This document shows, in pieces, positions 33,820-41,219 of a DNA stretch of 64,000 bases (position 1 is its first letter; the number at the start of each line of letters is the position of its first letter). The notes under the pieces are model-generated. The model saw only the letters and a program-made list of their open reading frames with translations. It searched no databases and was not told where the DNA came from. A program made the translations under genes and the position numbers. The stretch is from positions 2,480,001-2,544,000 of the forward strand of contig JADJTD010000001.1 of NCBI GenBank assembly GCA_016711345.1, written 5' to 3'. This DNA is from Chloracidobacterium sp. (lineage in GTDB: Bacteria; Acidobacteriota; Blastocatellia; Pyrinomonadales; Pyrinomonadaceae).

Positions 33820-34920
33820 ATGAAGAAAATTTTTCTTATCGCCGGCGCTCGTCCTAACTTCATGAAGGTCGCGCCGATCTATGCTGAGATGAAGCGGCGG
33901 GCGGCGGAGTTTGAGGTGAAGATCGTCCACACCGGCCAGCATTACGATGCGGCGATGTCGGATGCGTTCTTTGACGATCTTGGGATGCCGAAGCCGGATA
34001 TTCATCTGGGTGTTGGGTCGGGTTCGCATGCGGTACAGACGGCTAAGATAATGACGGAGTTTGAGCCGGTTGTACTTGCAGAGAAACCGGATTGGGTTTT
34101 GGTGGTCGGCGATGTAAATTCGACGATTGCGTGTGCATTGGTCTGCGCAAAACTCGGCATAAAGATCGCCCATGTCGAGGCGGGCTTGCGTTCCGGCGAC
34201 CGTTCGATGCCCGAAGAGATCAATCGCATACTAACCGATTCGATCTCGGATCTGCTGTTTACAACCTCGCAGGATGCAGATGAGAATTTAAAGCGCGAAG
34301 GAATTCCGGCGGAAAAGATCGTCTTTGTCGGCAATGTGATGATCGACTCGCTGCTCGATCATTTGAAATTGGCGGAAAGGTCGAATGTCCGAAAAGACGT
34401 CGATATAGAAGGCAAAGATTACGCGGTTCTCACGCTCCATCGTCCGTCGAACGTTGATGATAAAGAAACGTTCTCCGGCATACTCGACGCATTGCTTTCG
34501 ATATCAGAAAACCTGCCGATCATCTTTCCGGTCCATCCGCGAACAAAAGCCAAGATCGAAGAATTCGGTTTTGCAGGCACAATGGAAAACTCAAACATTC
34601 GTCTGATCGAACCACTCGGTTATCTTGATTTTATGCGGCTTTACAGCGGGGCGCAGTTAGTGTTGACCGATTCCGGCGGGTTGCAGGAAGAGACGACCGT
34701 GCTCGGCATTCCGTGCCTGACACTGCGGCACAACACCGAACGCCCGGTCACGATCGAGATGGGAACAAATGTTCTGGTTGGTACCGATCCGGAAAAGATT
34801 CGACGCTCCGCCGAAATTGCTCTTGGCAAGGATAGAAGTTCCGAAATAAAAATCCCTCCGCTCTGGGATGGCAAAACGGCGGAACGCATCTGCAACTCTC
34901 TTATTTCTTTAACGAATTAG
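33820..34920 (+). CDS. wecB: UDP-N-acetylglucosamine 2-epimerase (non-hydrolysing)
   Basis: 366 residues from ATG 33820 (a GTG three codons earlier overlaps the preceding gene). GT-B-fold epimerase with 'GARPNFMKVAPIYAEMKRR' (~9-27), 'VHTGQHYDAAMSDAFFDDLGMPKPD', 'VLVVGDVNSTIACALVCAKLGIKIAHVEAGLRSGDRSMPEEINR', 'LTLHRPSNVDD' and 'LTDSGGLQEETTVLGIPCLTLRHNTERPVT'. Catalytic Asp/Glu/His residues in these motifs are intact. It makes UDP-ManNAc, which with WbpA/WecC-type dehydrogenase gives acidic amino-sugar precursors for surface polysaccharide. Convergent with the rhodanese gene, with the ends overlapping by ~20 bases. Confidence 0.95.
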   Translation: MKKIFLIAGARPNFMKVAPIYAEMKRRAAEFEVKIVHTGQHYDAAMSDAFFDDLGMPKPDIHLGVGSGSHAVQTAKIMTEFEPVVLAEKPDWVLVVGDVNSTIACALVCAKLGIKIAHVEAGLRSGDRSMPEEINRILTDSISDLLFTTSQDADENLKREGIPAEKIVFVGNVMIDSLLDHLKLAERSNVRKDVDIEGKDYAVLTLHRPSNVDDKETFSGILDALLSISENLPIIFPVHPRTKAKIEEFGFAGTMENSNIRLIEPLGYLDFMRLYSGAQLVLTDSGGLQEETTVLGIPCLTLRHNTERPVTIEMGTNVLVGTDPEKIRRSAEIALGKDRSSEIKIPPLWDGKTAERICNSLISLTN

Positions 34921-35431
34921 CGTTAGCCTTATTCTGTTCGACAACAGGTTGTTCAATGACCGGCTGTGCTGCTACCGGCGGTGTTGTTGTGCTCGATTCC
35001 ATCGGGTAGCCTGCATTTTTCCAAGCTGCTGTTCCGCCTACGAGTGCGTAGGTGTTTGAGATCTCTTTTTGGTTCATGTGGAGTGCCAGACCGGCACTCG
35101 TGTGTTCGGCCGGTCAGGAACAATAGACTATTATCTTTTTCCCTTTTGGTATCTCGGAAAACTTTGGGTTGTCCGGTGCACCGAAAGGAACATTCAATGC
35201 TCCGGCGATGTGTTCTTGTTTATATTGCGCTTCACCGCGGCTGTCAACAATCACTACATTTCCCGCGTCGAACTCTTTCTTTGCTTCTTCAATAGTGATG
35301 CGCGGAACGTCGGCATCACTATTGTATTTAACGTAGGGCGCCACCTTCGAGCTGTCGCAGTCGGCCTGAAAACCGAGAGAAGAGATCGCCAGAAACAAAA
35401 CGGCAAGCTGCAATATATTTCTATTTTTCAC
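34901..35431 (-). CDS. Rhodanese-like protein with in-frame TGA, predicted selenoprotein
   Basis: 176 codons read through one TGA (35116-35114, residue 106). The GTG start at 35431 overlaps the bcp stop. A signal/anchor (~1-24: NILQLAVLFLAISSLGF) precedes a single rhodanese domain: 'ITIEEAKKEFDAGNVVIVDSRGEAQYKQEHIAGALNVPFGAPD', then KGKKIIVYCS-U-PAEHTSAG, then 'YALVGGTAAWKNAGYPME'. The catalytic Cys is in YC; U is two residues later, where related acidobacterial proteins, as I recall, have CxCP. A Pro/Gln-rich tail ends the protein. The frame after TGA is free of stops for 70 codons and keeps the conserved GG.xAW end. A SECIS-like hairpin follows the TGA (35081-35099). Alternative: a recent nonsense mutation. 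selABCD are not in the window. Confidence 0.8.
35081..35099 (-). promoter_or_regulatory. SECIS-like hairpin 21 nt after the in-frame TGA
   Basis: On the minus strand GAGTGCC-GGTCT-GGCACTC: a perfect 7-bp stem closing a 5-nt loop. GGUCU is the core of the SelB-binding apical loop of the E. coli fdhF SECIS, and the UGA-to-loop distance (21 nt) lies in the range accepted for bacterial SECIS (about 16-37 nt). No bulged U is obvious in the stem. Confidence 0.75.
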
Positions 35432-35882
35432 CAAACGCCTCCAATACTTCATCGGCATGTGCCGCCACATCTACTTTATCAAATATCTTGGCGATCTTGC
35501 CTTTTTCATCTATCAAAAAGGTCTTGCGATTCGTGCCCATGTATTTTTTTCCGTACATGCTCTTTTCGCCCCACACGCCGTAAGCTTCAACGATCTTTTT
35601 GTCTGTGTCTGCCAGCAGGTCGAATGGCAGTTGGAATTTCGAGATAAATTTCTGATGCGACTTTTCGTCGTCGGTCGAAACGCCGAGAACACGGATGCCC
35701 TTGCTGCGATAAACGTCGTCAGCATCACGGAACGAGCAAGCTTCTTTTGTACAACCCGGCGTGTCGTCCTTAGGGTAAAAATACAAAACCACTCGCTGGC
35801 CCTTTAAATCGGCCAATTTTACAGCTTCGCCGTTTTGGTCATTGGCGTTAAAATCCGGTGCCTTGTCGCCTTCTTTCAGCAT
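35421..35882 (-). CDS. bcp: Peroxiredoxin, Bcp type
   Basis: 153 residues: thioredoxin-dependent thiol peroxidase. 'GDKAPDFNANDQNGEAVKLADLKGQRVVLYFYPKDDTPGCTKEACSFRD' holds the peroxidatic Cys44 and the resolving Cys49 of the alpha2-type Bcp. 'VLGVSTDDEKSHQKFISKFQLPFDLLADTDKKIVEAYGVWGEK' and 'RKTFLIDEKGKIAKIFDKV' complete the fold. It is cytoplasmic. Its last codons overlap the GTG start of the rhodanese-selenoprotein candidate, tying a peroxide-reducing enzyme to that gene. Its start region overlaps, on the other strand, the upstream region of the Cys-rich gene at 35926. Confidence 0.96.
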   Translation of the reverse strand: MLKEGDKAPDFNANDQNGEAVKLADLKGQRVVLYFYPKDDTPGCTKEACSFRDADDVYRSKGIRVLGVSTDDEKSHQKFISKFQLPFDLLADTDKKIVEAYGVWGEKSMYGKKYMGTNRKTFLIDEKGKIAKIFDKVDVAAHADEVLEAFGEK

Positions 35883-35925
35883 AAAACTCCTTAATCAGTT
35901 AAAATCTATACAAGAACTATATCAA

Positions 35926-36468
35926 ATGAAACTTGTCAGTCAAAAAAAGGCACTTGAACGCTTGCAGACAATTATTTCAGATCTCAAATTTGAAATTTCA
36001 AATAATTATGAACACCGAGCAAGAAGCTGTCTGACTTGCGAGACTAAAGGGGCTTGCTGCCTCGACGCACATTTTGTGAATGTTCACATCTCACGGCTTG
36101 AGGCCGTCGCCATAGAAAGATCGTTGAGCAAACTGCCTACATCACATCAGCATGAAATATACGCCCGCATCGAGGATACGGTCGAAAAATACTCGCTAAA
36201 GGCGGAAGGTGACACTTTTGCGCAGACCTATGCGTGTCCGTTATTTGAGAAGGGAATTGGATGTTTGGTGCATGAGGATGGCAAACCTGTTCCGTGTATT
36301 ATGCACGCATGTTACGAAAGGGCAGAGGACCTGCCGCCGAATGAATTGCAGATACGGGCGGAATATCAAATAGAAGATCTCAATACGCGCACTTACGGCA
36401 AATCGCGTCCTCTCCTGCCGCTGCCGCTTGCTTTGCGACAATACGCTAAGGCTTCTTCTTCAAGATAA
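35926..36468 (+). CDS. Cys-rich YkgJ-like protein
   Basis: 180 residues from ATG 35926 (the frame is open further upstream but would overlap bcp). Cys clusters: 'CLTCETKGACCLDAHFVNVHI' (~33-53), then 'YACPLFEKGIGCLVHEDGKPVPCIMHACYER' (~103-133). This C-x2-C...CC plus later Cys pattern is that of the YkgJ/UPF0153 family of putative zinc- or iron-chelating proteins. Function unknown; no membrane segment. Its end overlaps the convergent 36446-37000 gene by 23 bases. Confidence 0.78.
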   Translation: MKLVSQKKALERLQTIISDLKFEISNNYEHRARSCLTCETKGACCLDAHFVNVHISRLEAVAIERSLSKLPTSHQHEIYARIEDTVEKYSLKAEGDTFAQTYACPLFEKGIGCLVHEDGKPVPCIMHACYERAEDLPPNELQIRAEYQIEDLNTRTYGKSRPLLPLPLALRQYAKASSSR

Positions 36469-37000
36469 AACCAAGAACAAATCCTGCCAGCAGCCAACCG
36501 ACGATCTGATCGATCAATTCGGCGGTCACAAAATTTGTCGGGAAACGGTACCAATTCCAATACGAAACATTGATCGAGAGCCAGCCTGAAAGGCCAACCA
36601 AAGTGGCAATGGTCACACCGCGGCTAAAGCCTACGACAGCAAGAGACAGGATCATTCCTACGACCAACGCGGCGGCAATATTCGAGCTGAGCTCAACGGC
36701 AAATCTCTTAAAGGAAAATGCTTCGTCGCCGGTAGGATTATAGATAACGACTGCCGTTGGCCCTTCCTTATATTTTGCGTCCCACGCAGCTTGTTCCGCC
36801 TCGGTGGCAGTTTTTCTGTCGAAACCGGGCATTACATAAAAGCCGGGTTCGGACAGGTTGGCTTTCATCGCTGTTGTCATCGCGGCTTCGTTAGGCATAG
36901 GACGAACTCCCGCATCAGCGATGCCAAACACCATGTGCGATAAAGCGCCCCAGATGAACATCACTATGCCGGCGAGTACCGCCGCAACTATCAAACGCAT
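36446..37000 (-). CDS. Membrane protein of unknown function
   Basis: 184 residues. An N-terminal helix 'LIVAAVLAGIVMFIWGALSHMVFG' precedes a periplasmic-looking segment (~30-110, including 'GVRPMPNEAAMTTAMKANLSEPGFYVMPGF'), then three C-terminal helices ('NIAAALVVGMILSLAVVGFS', 'IATLVGLSGWLSINVSYWNWY', 'LIDQIVGWLLAGFVLGFIL'). Proteins with this layout and 'WGALSHM' start are common as hypotheticals in soil bacteria. It lies 9 bases downstream of another small membrane protein (37010-37426), probably as one operon. Confidence 0.72.
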   Translation of the reverse strand: MRLIVAAVLAGIVMFIWGALSHMVFGIADAGVRPMPNEAAMTTAMKANLSEPGFYVMPGFDRKTATEAEQAAWDAKYKEGPTAVVIYNPTGDEAFSFKRFAVELSSNIAAALVVGMILSLAVVGFSRGVTIATLVGLSGWLSINVSYWNWYRFPTNFVTAELIDQIVGWLLAGFVLGFILKKKP

Positions 37001-37009
37001 AAAAAGCTC

Positions 37010-37426
37010 CTATGTGGTCTTTTTAAGATATCCGCCCGCGATCGTCATCGGGATAAGCAGAAGCAAAAATATCAAGTGATACCAGATCGGCAACAAATTC
37101 CACGCCGATGCTTGAACCGCTATACCAACTATGAGCAGCAGCAGGCCGAGAATGGTCGTCGTTCTCTTATTTTCATTCGAAAGCAGGACAGCAAGATAAC
37201 CTGATATCAACGACGCTATGATGCTGTGAAAAAGCTTGAACAACAATATCGTCGAATTCGCTTCAAATGGCGTGTTATTAAATGCCGCTTTTTCAAAAGC
37301 GAGTTTATGCGTTCCGTACCAAGTCGGCGACAAAGAACCTAATGCCTCGTCACCGCCGACCCAAAGTATCGACCACACGATAAATCCGACTATCACTCCA
37401 AGAATAATACGAACCATAAAATTCAA
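37010..37426 (-). CDS. Four-helix membrane protein of unknown function
   Basis: 138 residues. Hydrophobic segments: 'IILGVIVGFIVWSILWVGGDEAL', 'STILLFKLFHSIIASLISGYLAVLL', 'TTTILGLLLLIVGIAVQAS' and 'IWYHLIFLLLLIPMTIAGGYL'. No recognised catalytic motif. It is paired with the downstream 36446-37000 membrane gene. Role unknown. Confidence 0.7.
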   Translation of the reverse strand: MNFMVRIILGVIVGFIVWSILWVGGDEALGSLSPTWYGTHKLAFEKAAFNNTPFEANSTILLFKLFHSIIASLISGYLAVLLSNENKRTTTILGLLLLIVGIAVQASAWNLLPIWYHLIFLLLLIPMTIAGGYLKKTT

Positions 37427-37567
37427 TTTCTCCTTGACGAAAAAAGGTTGGCGAAAAACATACCGCGAGTGCGGTTGGAAAAGCTAAAAAATTGTTATTT
37501 TGAAAAAGCGCGTGCTAAAAAGCTTCCGATTAGAAACTTTATTCGCACACGACGTGAATGTCAACGT

Positions 37568-39370
37568 TTATTTGATCTCGAGATCGAACGGCAGCATGAG
37601 CATTGCTTCTCCGCGCTGCATCTGGTCGAACAGCGCAGCGTAGCGGAACGCTCGTCGAATGTCGGCAGGCAGAGATTCGAGAAGTGCTGCCTGAGCCTGT
37701 TCTGCTTTTGTATCAGAGGATTCGGTTGACGCGTCGTCTCCGAGAAAACTTTCGAGAAAAGGCCTTGGCTCCGGCAGGACAATTCTTCTGACGTCTTTGT
37801 CTTCGGGCAGTTTTGCGAGTTCTTTGGCGACTGAGATCGCCTTTTCCAAACCACCAAATTCATCAATAAGGCCGCGCTCTTTTGCCTGAGTTCCGGTCCA
37901 CACACGCCCTTGGCCCAGAGTGTTTACTTCTTCCGCAGTTTTGTTGCGGCCTTTACTGACCTTTGGCAAAAAGTTGTCAAAATAAATTGTGTTGGTTTGC
38001 TGGACCATCTTTTCGCGTTCTTCGGGCGTCCATTTTTCTGTCTCACGAAAGATGCCTGCGTTCTTTCCGCGCATTACATATTCGTTTGTAACGCCGAGCC
38101 AATCATATAGTCCTTTAACCACCGGTTTGCCCATAAAGACGCCTATCGAGCCTGTAATTGTCGAAGGCTCGGCGATGATCTTGTCGGCGTTGCACGCGAT
38201 GTAATAACCACCCGAAGCCGCCACGTCGGACATCGAAACGACAAACGGTTTCTTTGTCTTAGCGTTCTCGATGGCGTGCCAGATCAAGTCGGATGCGAGT
38301 GCCGAGCCGCCGGGAGAATCGACTCGCATTACGATCGCTTTTATCGATTTGTCGTCACCGGCATTTTTGATCGCATCGACAAGCGTGTCGGAGCCGACCA
38401 TTTCACCGTTGAAGGCACCGTTGCTCGATTTGCCGACGTTGATCGCTCCTGAAGCGTAGATGACCGCTACTTTTTCGCCGTTATTCAGACCGAGCGAATC
38501 GGATGGAACTTCGCGATATGCGCTGCCTGTTACCGTTCTCAATTTCGCGTCTTCTTTGTAACCGAGTGCAGTTTTCAATTGCGCATCGACTTGGTCACGA
38601 TACAGTGCGTCGTCGATCAGGCCGAATGACTTCGCTTGATTTGCATTGTAAGGAGCTCCGTCGATCAGAGTTTTGACATCTTCGACCGATTTTTTTCGAG
38701 TGTCGGAAATGGCGGTTGTAAAGCGGGCAAAATATTCGTCCAAAACTGCATTGATAACCTCACGCTGGCCATCGGACATTTCCTTTTTGGTGTATTGGTC
38801 GGGTGCGTTCTTGTATTTCGGCCCGATCTGGATCACATCGGCCTCAATGCCGAGCTTGTCGAGCGAACCTTTGTAAAACATCGCTTCGGCGGCAAATCCA
38901 TTGATGTAAATGTCACCCGATGGCGGCATGTAGATCTTGTCGGCGGCGGTGGCGATATAATATTCGCGGTTAGTGCCGATCTCCATGTAGGCGTAAACGG
39001 GTTTGCCGGACGTTTTTAGATCAGCTATCGCTTCGCGCAGTTCATATGCCTTGCCCCAGCCGATGTCGGGAAAATTGATCTCGAGCATTACGGCACCGAT
39101 CCGCTTGTCAACCTTCGCTTTTCGCATCTGCGTCAGAAGACCGGTAAACGATTGCTTTTGGCTGATGCCGAAAGCTTTCGCAAGCGGCTCCTCGGCTGCG
39201 TAGTCAGGTAGCTCGCCGGAAATATTGAGAACAAGAACGCTGTTGTCCGCCACATCCGGCCGTCCCATCGATTTTGCGGCATAAATGATCGCGATCAACG
39301 CGACCATAAAAAGAACCAACGCGATGCCGCCCAACAATAAAAATACTTTTCCCGTTTTTGAAAGTGCCAT
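37568..39370 (-). CDS. sppA: Signal peptide peptidase SppA, 67-kDa type
   Basis: 600 residues, the length of the duplicated SppA form that degrades cleaved signal peptides at the membrane. N-terminal anchor 'VFLLLGGIALVLFMVALIAIIYAA' (~9-32). First crotonase-like half (~45-290) with 'PVYAYMEIGTNREYYIATAADKIYMPPSG', carrying the catalytic Lys (E. coli K209 equivalent). Second half (~300-560) with 'RVDSPGGSALASDLIWHAI' and the nucleophile Ser in 'VAASGGYYIACNADKI'. 'ITGSIGVFMGKP' follows. Divergent from the NtrC-type gene; the region between them carries a palindromic repeat. Confidence 0.95.
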   Translation of the reverse strand: MALSKTGKVFLLLGGIALVLFMVALIAIIYAAKSMGRPDVADNSVLVLNISGELPDYAAEEPLAKAFGISQKQSFTGLLTQMRKAKVDKRIGAVMLEINFPDIGWGKAYELREAIADLKTSGKPVYAYMEIGTNREYYIATAADKIYMPPSGDIYINGFAAEAMFYKGSLDKLGIEADVIQIGPKYKNAPDQYTKKEMSDGQREVINAVLDEYFARFTTAISDTRKKSVEDVKTLIDGAPYNANQAKSFGLIDDALYRDQVDAQLKTALGYKEDAKLRTVTGSAYREVPSDSLGLNNGEKVAVIYASGAINVGKSSNGAFNGEMVGSDTLVDAIKNAGDDKSIKAIVMRVDSPGGSALASDLIWHAIENAKTKKPFVVSMSDVAASGGYYIACNADKIIAEPSTITGSIGVFMGKPVVKGLYDWLGVTNEYVMRGKNAGIFRETEKWTPEEREKMVQQTNTIYFDNFLPKVSKGRNKTAEEVNTLGQGRVWTGTQAKERGLIDEFGGLEKAISVAKELAKLPEDKDVRRIVLPEPRPFLESFLGDDASTESSDTKAEQAQAALLESLPADIRRAFRYAALFDQMQRGEAMLMLPFDLEIK

Positions 39371-39435
39371 TTGTTTTCCTGTCTAATGTTACGTCAGATA
39401 GGCATCTAAAGTTTAGTGCCACTAGGAAGAATTAT

Positions 39436-39510
39436 GCGCAAGCCCGCACGTAAGTAAGGGCGATTCACGCAAGTTGAATGTTTCGCCCTTACTTACGTGC
39501 GGGCTTGTGC
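39436..39510. repeat. Palindromic repeat, family A (GCCCGCACGTAAGTAAGGGC type)
   Basis: Left arm 39436-39462 and right arm 39484-39510 are 27-base complements with a single mismatch, enclosing 21 bases. It lies between the divergent sppA and NtrC-type genes. Further arms lie at 41026-41214 and 56281-56311. Confidence 0.9.
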
Positions 39511-39551
39511 AACTGTTAAGAATCTTCCGAAATTTGTTATATTCAAATCCT

Positions 39552-40961
39552 ATGGCTAAGAAAGGCTCGATCCTGATCTGCGACGACGAAGAGATAATGC
39601 GCGACGTGCTCGAAACTATACTTTCGGGCGCGGGCTATAAGGTCGAGCTTGCAAAAACCGGCGAAGAGGCGGTCGAGCTGTACTCGCAAAAGCCATTTGA
39701 CGTAGTGCTGATGGACGTTTCGATGCCAGGCATCGGCGGCCTGACGGCGCTCGAACAATTGATAAAGTTCGACGCTGAAGCGGTGGTTTTGATGGTCACG
39801 GCTTACGCGACATTTGACACGGCGATCTCAGCCTGGGAAAAAGGAGCGACGGGCGTCATCCGCAAGCCATTCAAAAATGAGCAGATTCTAGTGCTCGTTG
39901 CCAAAGGCATCAAGAAACGCCACAAAGAAGAAGAGCGTCAAAATCTGCGTCAGGCGATGGTGCGTTCCGTCCAACGCGAAGGCTTCATCGGCCGCAGCGA
40001 GATAATGGAAAACGTCTTTCGCCTTGTCGAACGTGTCGCACCTGCGCGTTCGACGGTTTTGATCACCGGCGAAAGCGGCACCGGCAAAGAGCTTGTCGCC
40101 AAAGCCATCCACCAAGCAAGTCCGCGGGCGGGTGACCCGTTCGTCGTTGTAAATTGTTCCAACATTCCTTCGGAACTTCTCGAATCGGAACTTTTCGGCC
40201 ACACAAAAGGCGCTTTTACCGGAGCGGTCGCGGCGAAGAAAGGTCTGTTCGAAGTCGCCGATACAGGCTCGATATTTTTGGATGAGATCGGCGATCTTCG
40301 GCCTGAGATCCAGGTCCGTCTACTGCGTGTCATTCAGGAACGCGAGTTTACACCGATCGGTGAAACGACGCCGACCAAAGTCGATGTCCGCATCATCGCC
40401 GCGACAAACGTTGACCTGAAAGAAGCCGTAAAGAACGGCCAGTTTCGCGAGGACCTCTACTATCGCCTTTCGGTTGTGCCGATGGAACTTCCGCCGCTGC
40501 GGGAACGAAAGGAAGACATCCTGCCGCTTGCCCAGCACTTTGTCCGAAAATACTCCGAGGAAAATGGCCGCGAGATCTCAGAGCAGCTTTCGCCGGAAGT
40601 GCTCTCGCTGCTCGAAACCTACAATTATCCCGGCAACGTCCGCGAGCTCGAAAACATAATCGAACGAGCGATCGTCATCGCGCCGGGAAACGAGATCACC
40701 GTCGAATGCCTGCGTGCCGAGGTTCGCGATCCCGAACTTGCCATGGAAATGATGGCATCATCTGACGGCGTCTCGCACGACATCGACATCGCCCACGGCG
40801 TCAATTTCTACGATGAAGTAAAGAAGTTCGAGATCGACCTTATCCGCCGCTCCCTCGACCAAACCGCCGGCCACCAATCCCGCGCCGCGCGTTTACTCGG
40901 CCTCAACGCCACAACCCTAAATTCAAAAATAAAAACCTACAACATCCGCCCCCGAAACTAA
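39552..40961 (+). CDS. NtrC-family sigma54-dependent response regulator
   Basis: 469 residues from ATG 39552 (an earlier in-frame start would include the palindromic repeat). Receiver domain (~5-120): 'ILICDDEEIMRDVL', phosphoacceptor Asp in 'VVLMDVSMPG' (~56), conserved Lys in 'GVIRKPFKNEQ'. AAA+ domain (~150-385): Walker A GESGTGKE, the sigma54-contact loop GAFTGA, Walker B 'GSIFLDEIGDL', and 'RLLRVIQEREFTPIGE'. C-terminal Fis-type HTH: 'EKKFEIDLIRR'-like 'VKKFEIDLIRRSLDQTAGHQSRAARLLGLNATTLNSKIKTY'. It activates sigma54 promoters when phosphorylated. No partner histidine kinase is in the window. Confidence 0.95.
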   Translation: MAKKGSILICDDEEIMRDVLETILSGAGYKVELAKTGEEAVELYSQKPFDVVLMDVSMPGIGGLTALEQLIKFDAEAVVLMVTAYATFDTAISAWEKGATGVIRKPFKNEQILVLVAKGIKKRHKEEERQNLRQAMVRSVQREGFIGRSEIMENVFRLVERVAPARSTVLITGESGTGKELVAKAIHQASPRAGDPFVVVNCSNIPSELLESELFGHTKGAFTGAVAAKKGLFEVADTGSIFLDEIGDLRPEIQVRLLRVIQEREFTPIGETTPTKVDVRIIAATNVDLKEAVKNGQFREDLYYRLSVVPMELPPLRERKEDILPLAQHFVRKYSEENGREISEQLSPEVLSLLETYNYPGNVRELENIIERAIVIAPGNEITVECLRAEVRDPELAMEMMASSDGVSHDIDIAHGVNFYDEVKKFEIDLIRRSLDQTAGHQSRAARLLGLNATTLNSKIKTYNIRPRN

Positions 40962-41025
40962 TCCAAAACGCCCCAGCCCGCACCAGTCAGAACCGTGAGC
41001 GATAGCGACTGGGTTCCTTATGCCG

Positions 41026-41214
41026 AAGCCCGCACGTCAGTAAGGGCATTCTTTTGCGAAAGCCCGCACGTAAGTAAGGGCGAAACACTCAACACCGAAT
41101 ATACCGCCCTTCTTATGGTGTCTTTCGTGGCTAACCCAGATGCAAAAGCCCGCACGTAAGTAAGGGCGAAACACTCAACACCAATGTACCGCCCTTCCTT
41201 ATATGTGAGCCCGC
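41026..41214. repeat. Family A repeat cluster with an ~86-base tandem duplication
   Basis: Forward arms near 41026-41047, 41061-41082 and 41147-41168, with inverted partial arms at 41105 and 41190-41214. The segments 41057-41124 and 41143-41209 are near-identical copies about 86 bases apart. The cluster is preceded (40987-41016) by a different inverted-type element, GAACCGTGAGCGATAGCGAC. It fills the gap between two convergent genes. Confidence 0.85.
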
Positions 41215-41219
41215 GCAAA

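Noticed and set aside
34904..35113. Rhodanese gene ending at the TGA as a simple 105-residue protein
   Set aside because: It would stop two residues after the catalytic Cys, before the final helix and strand, although the downstream frame still encodes them without damage.
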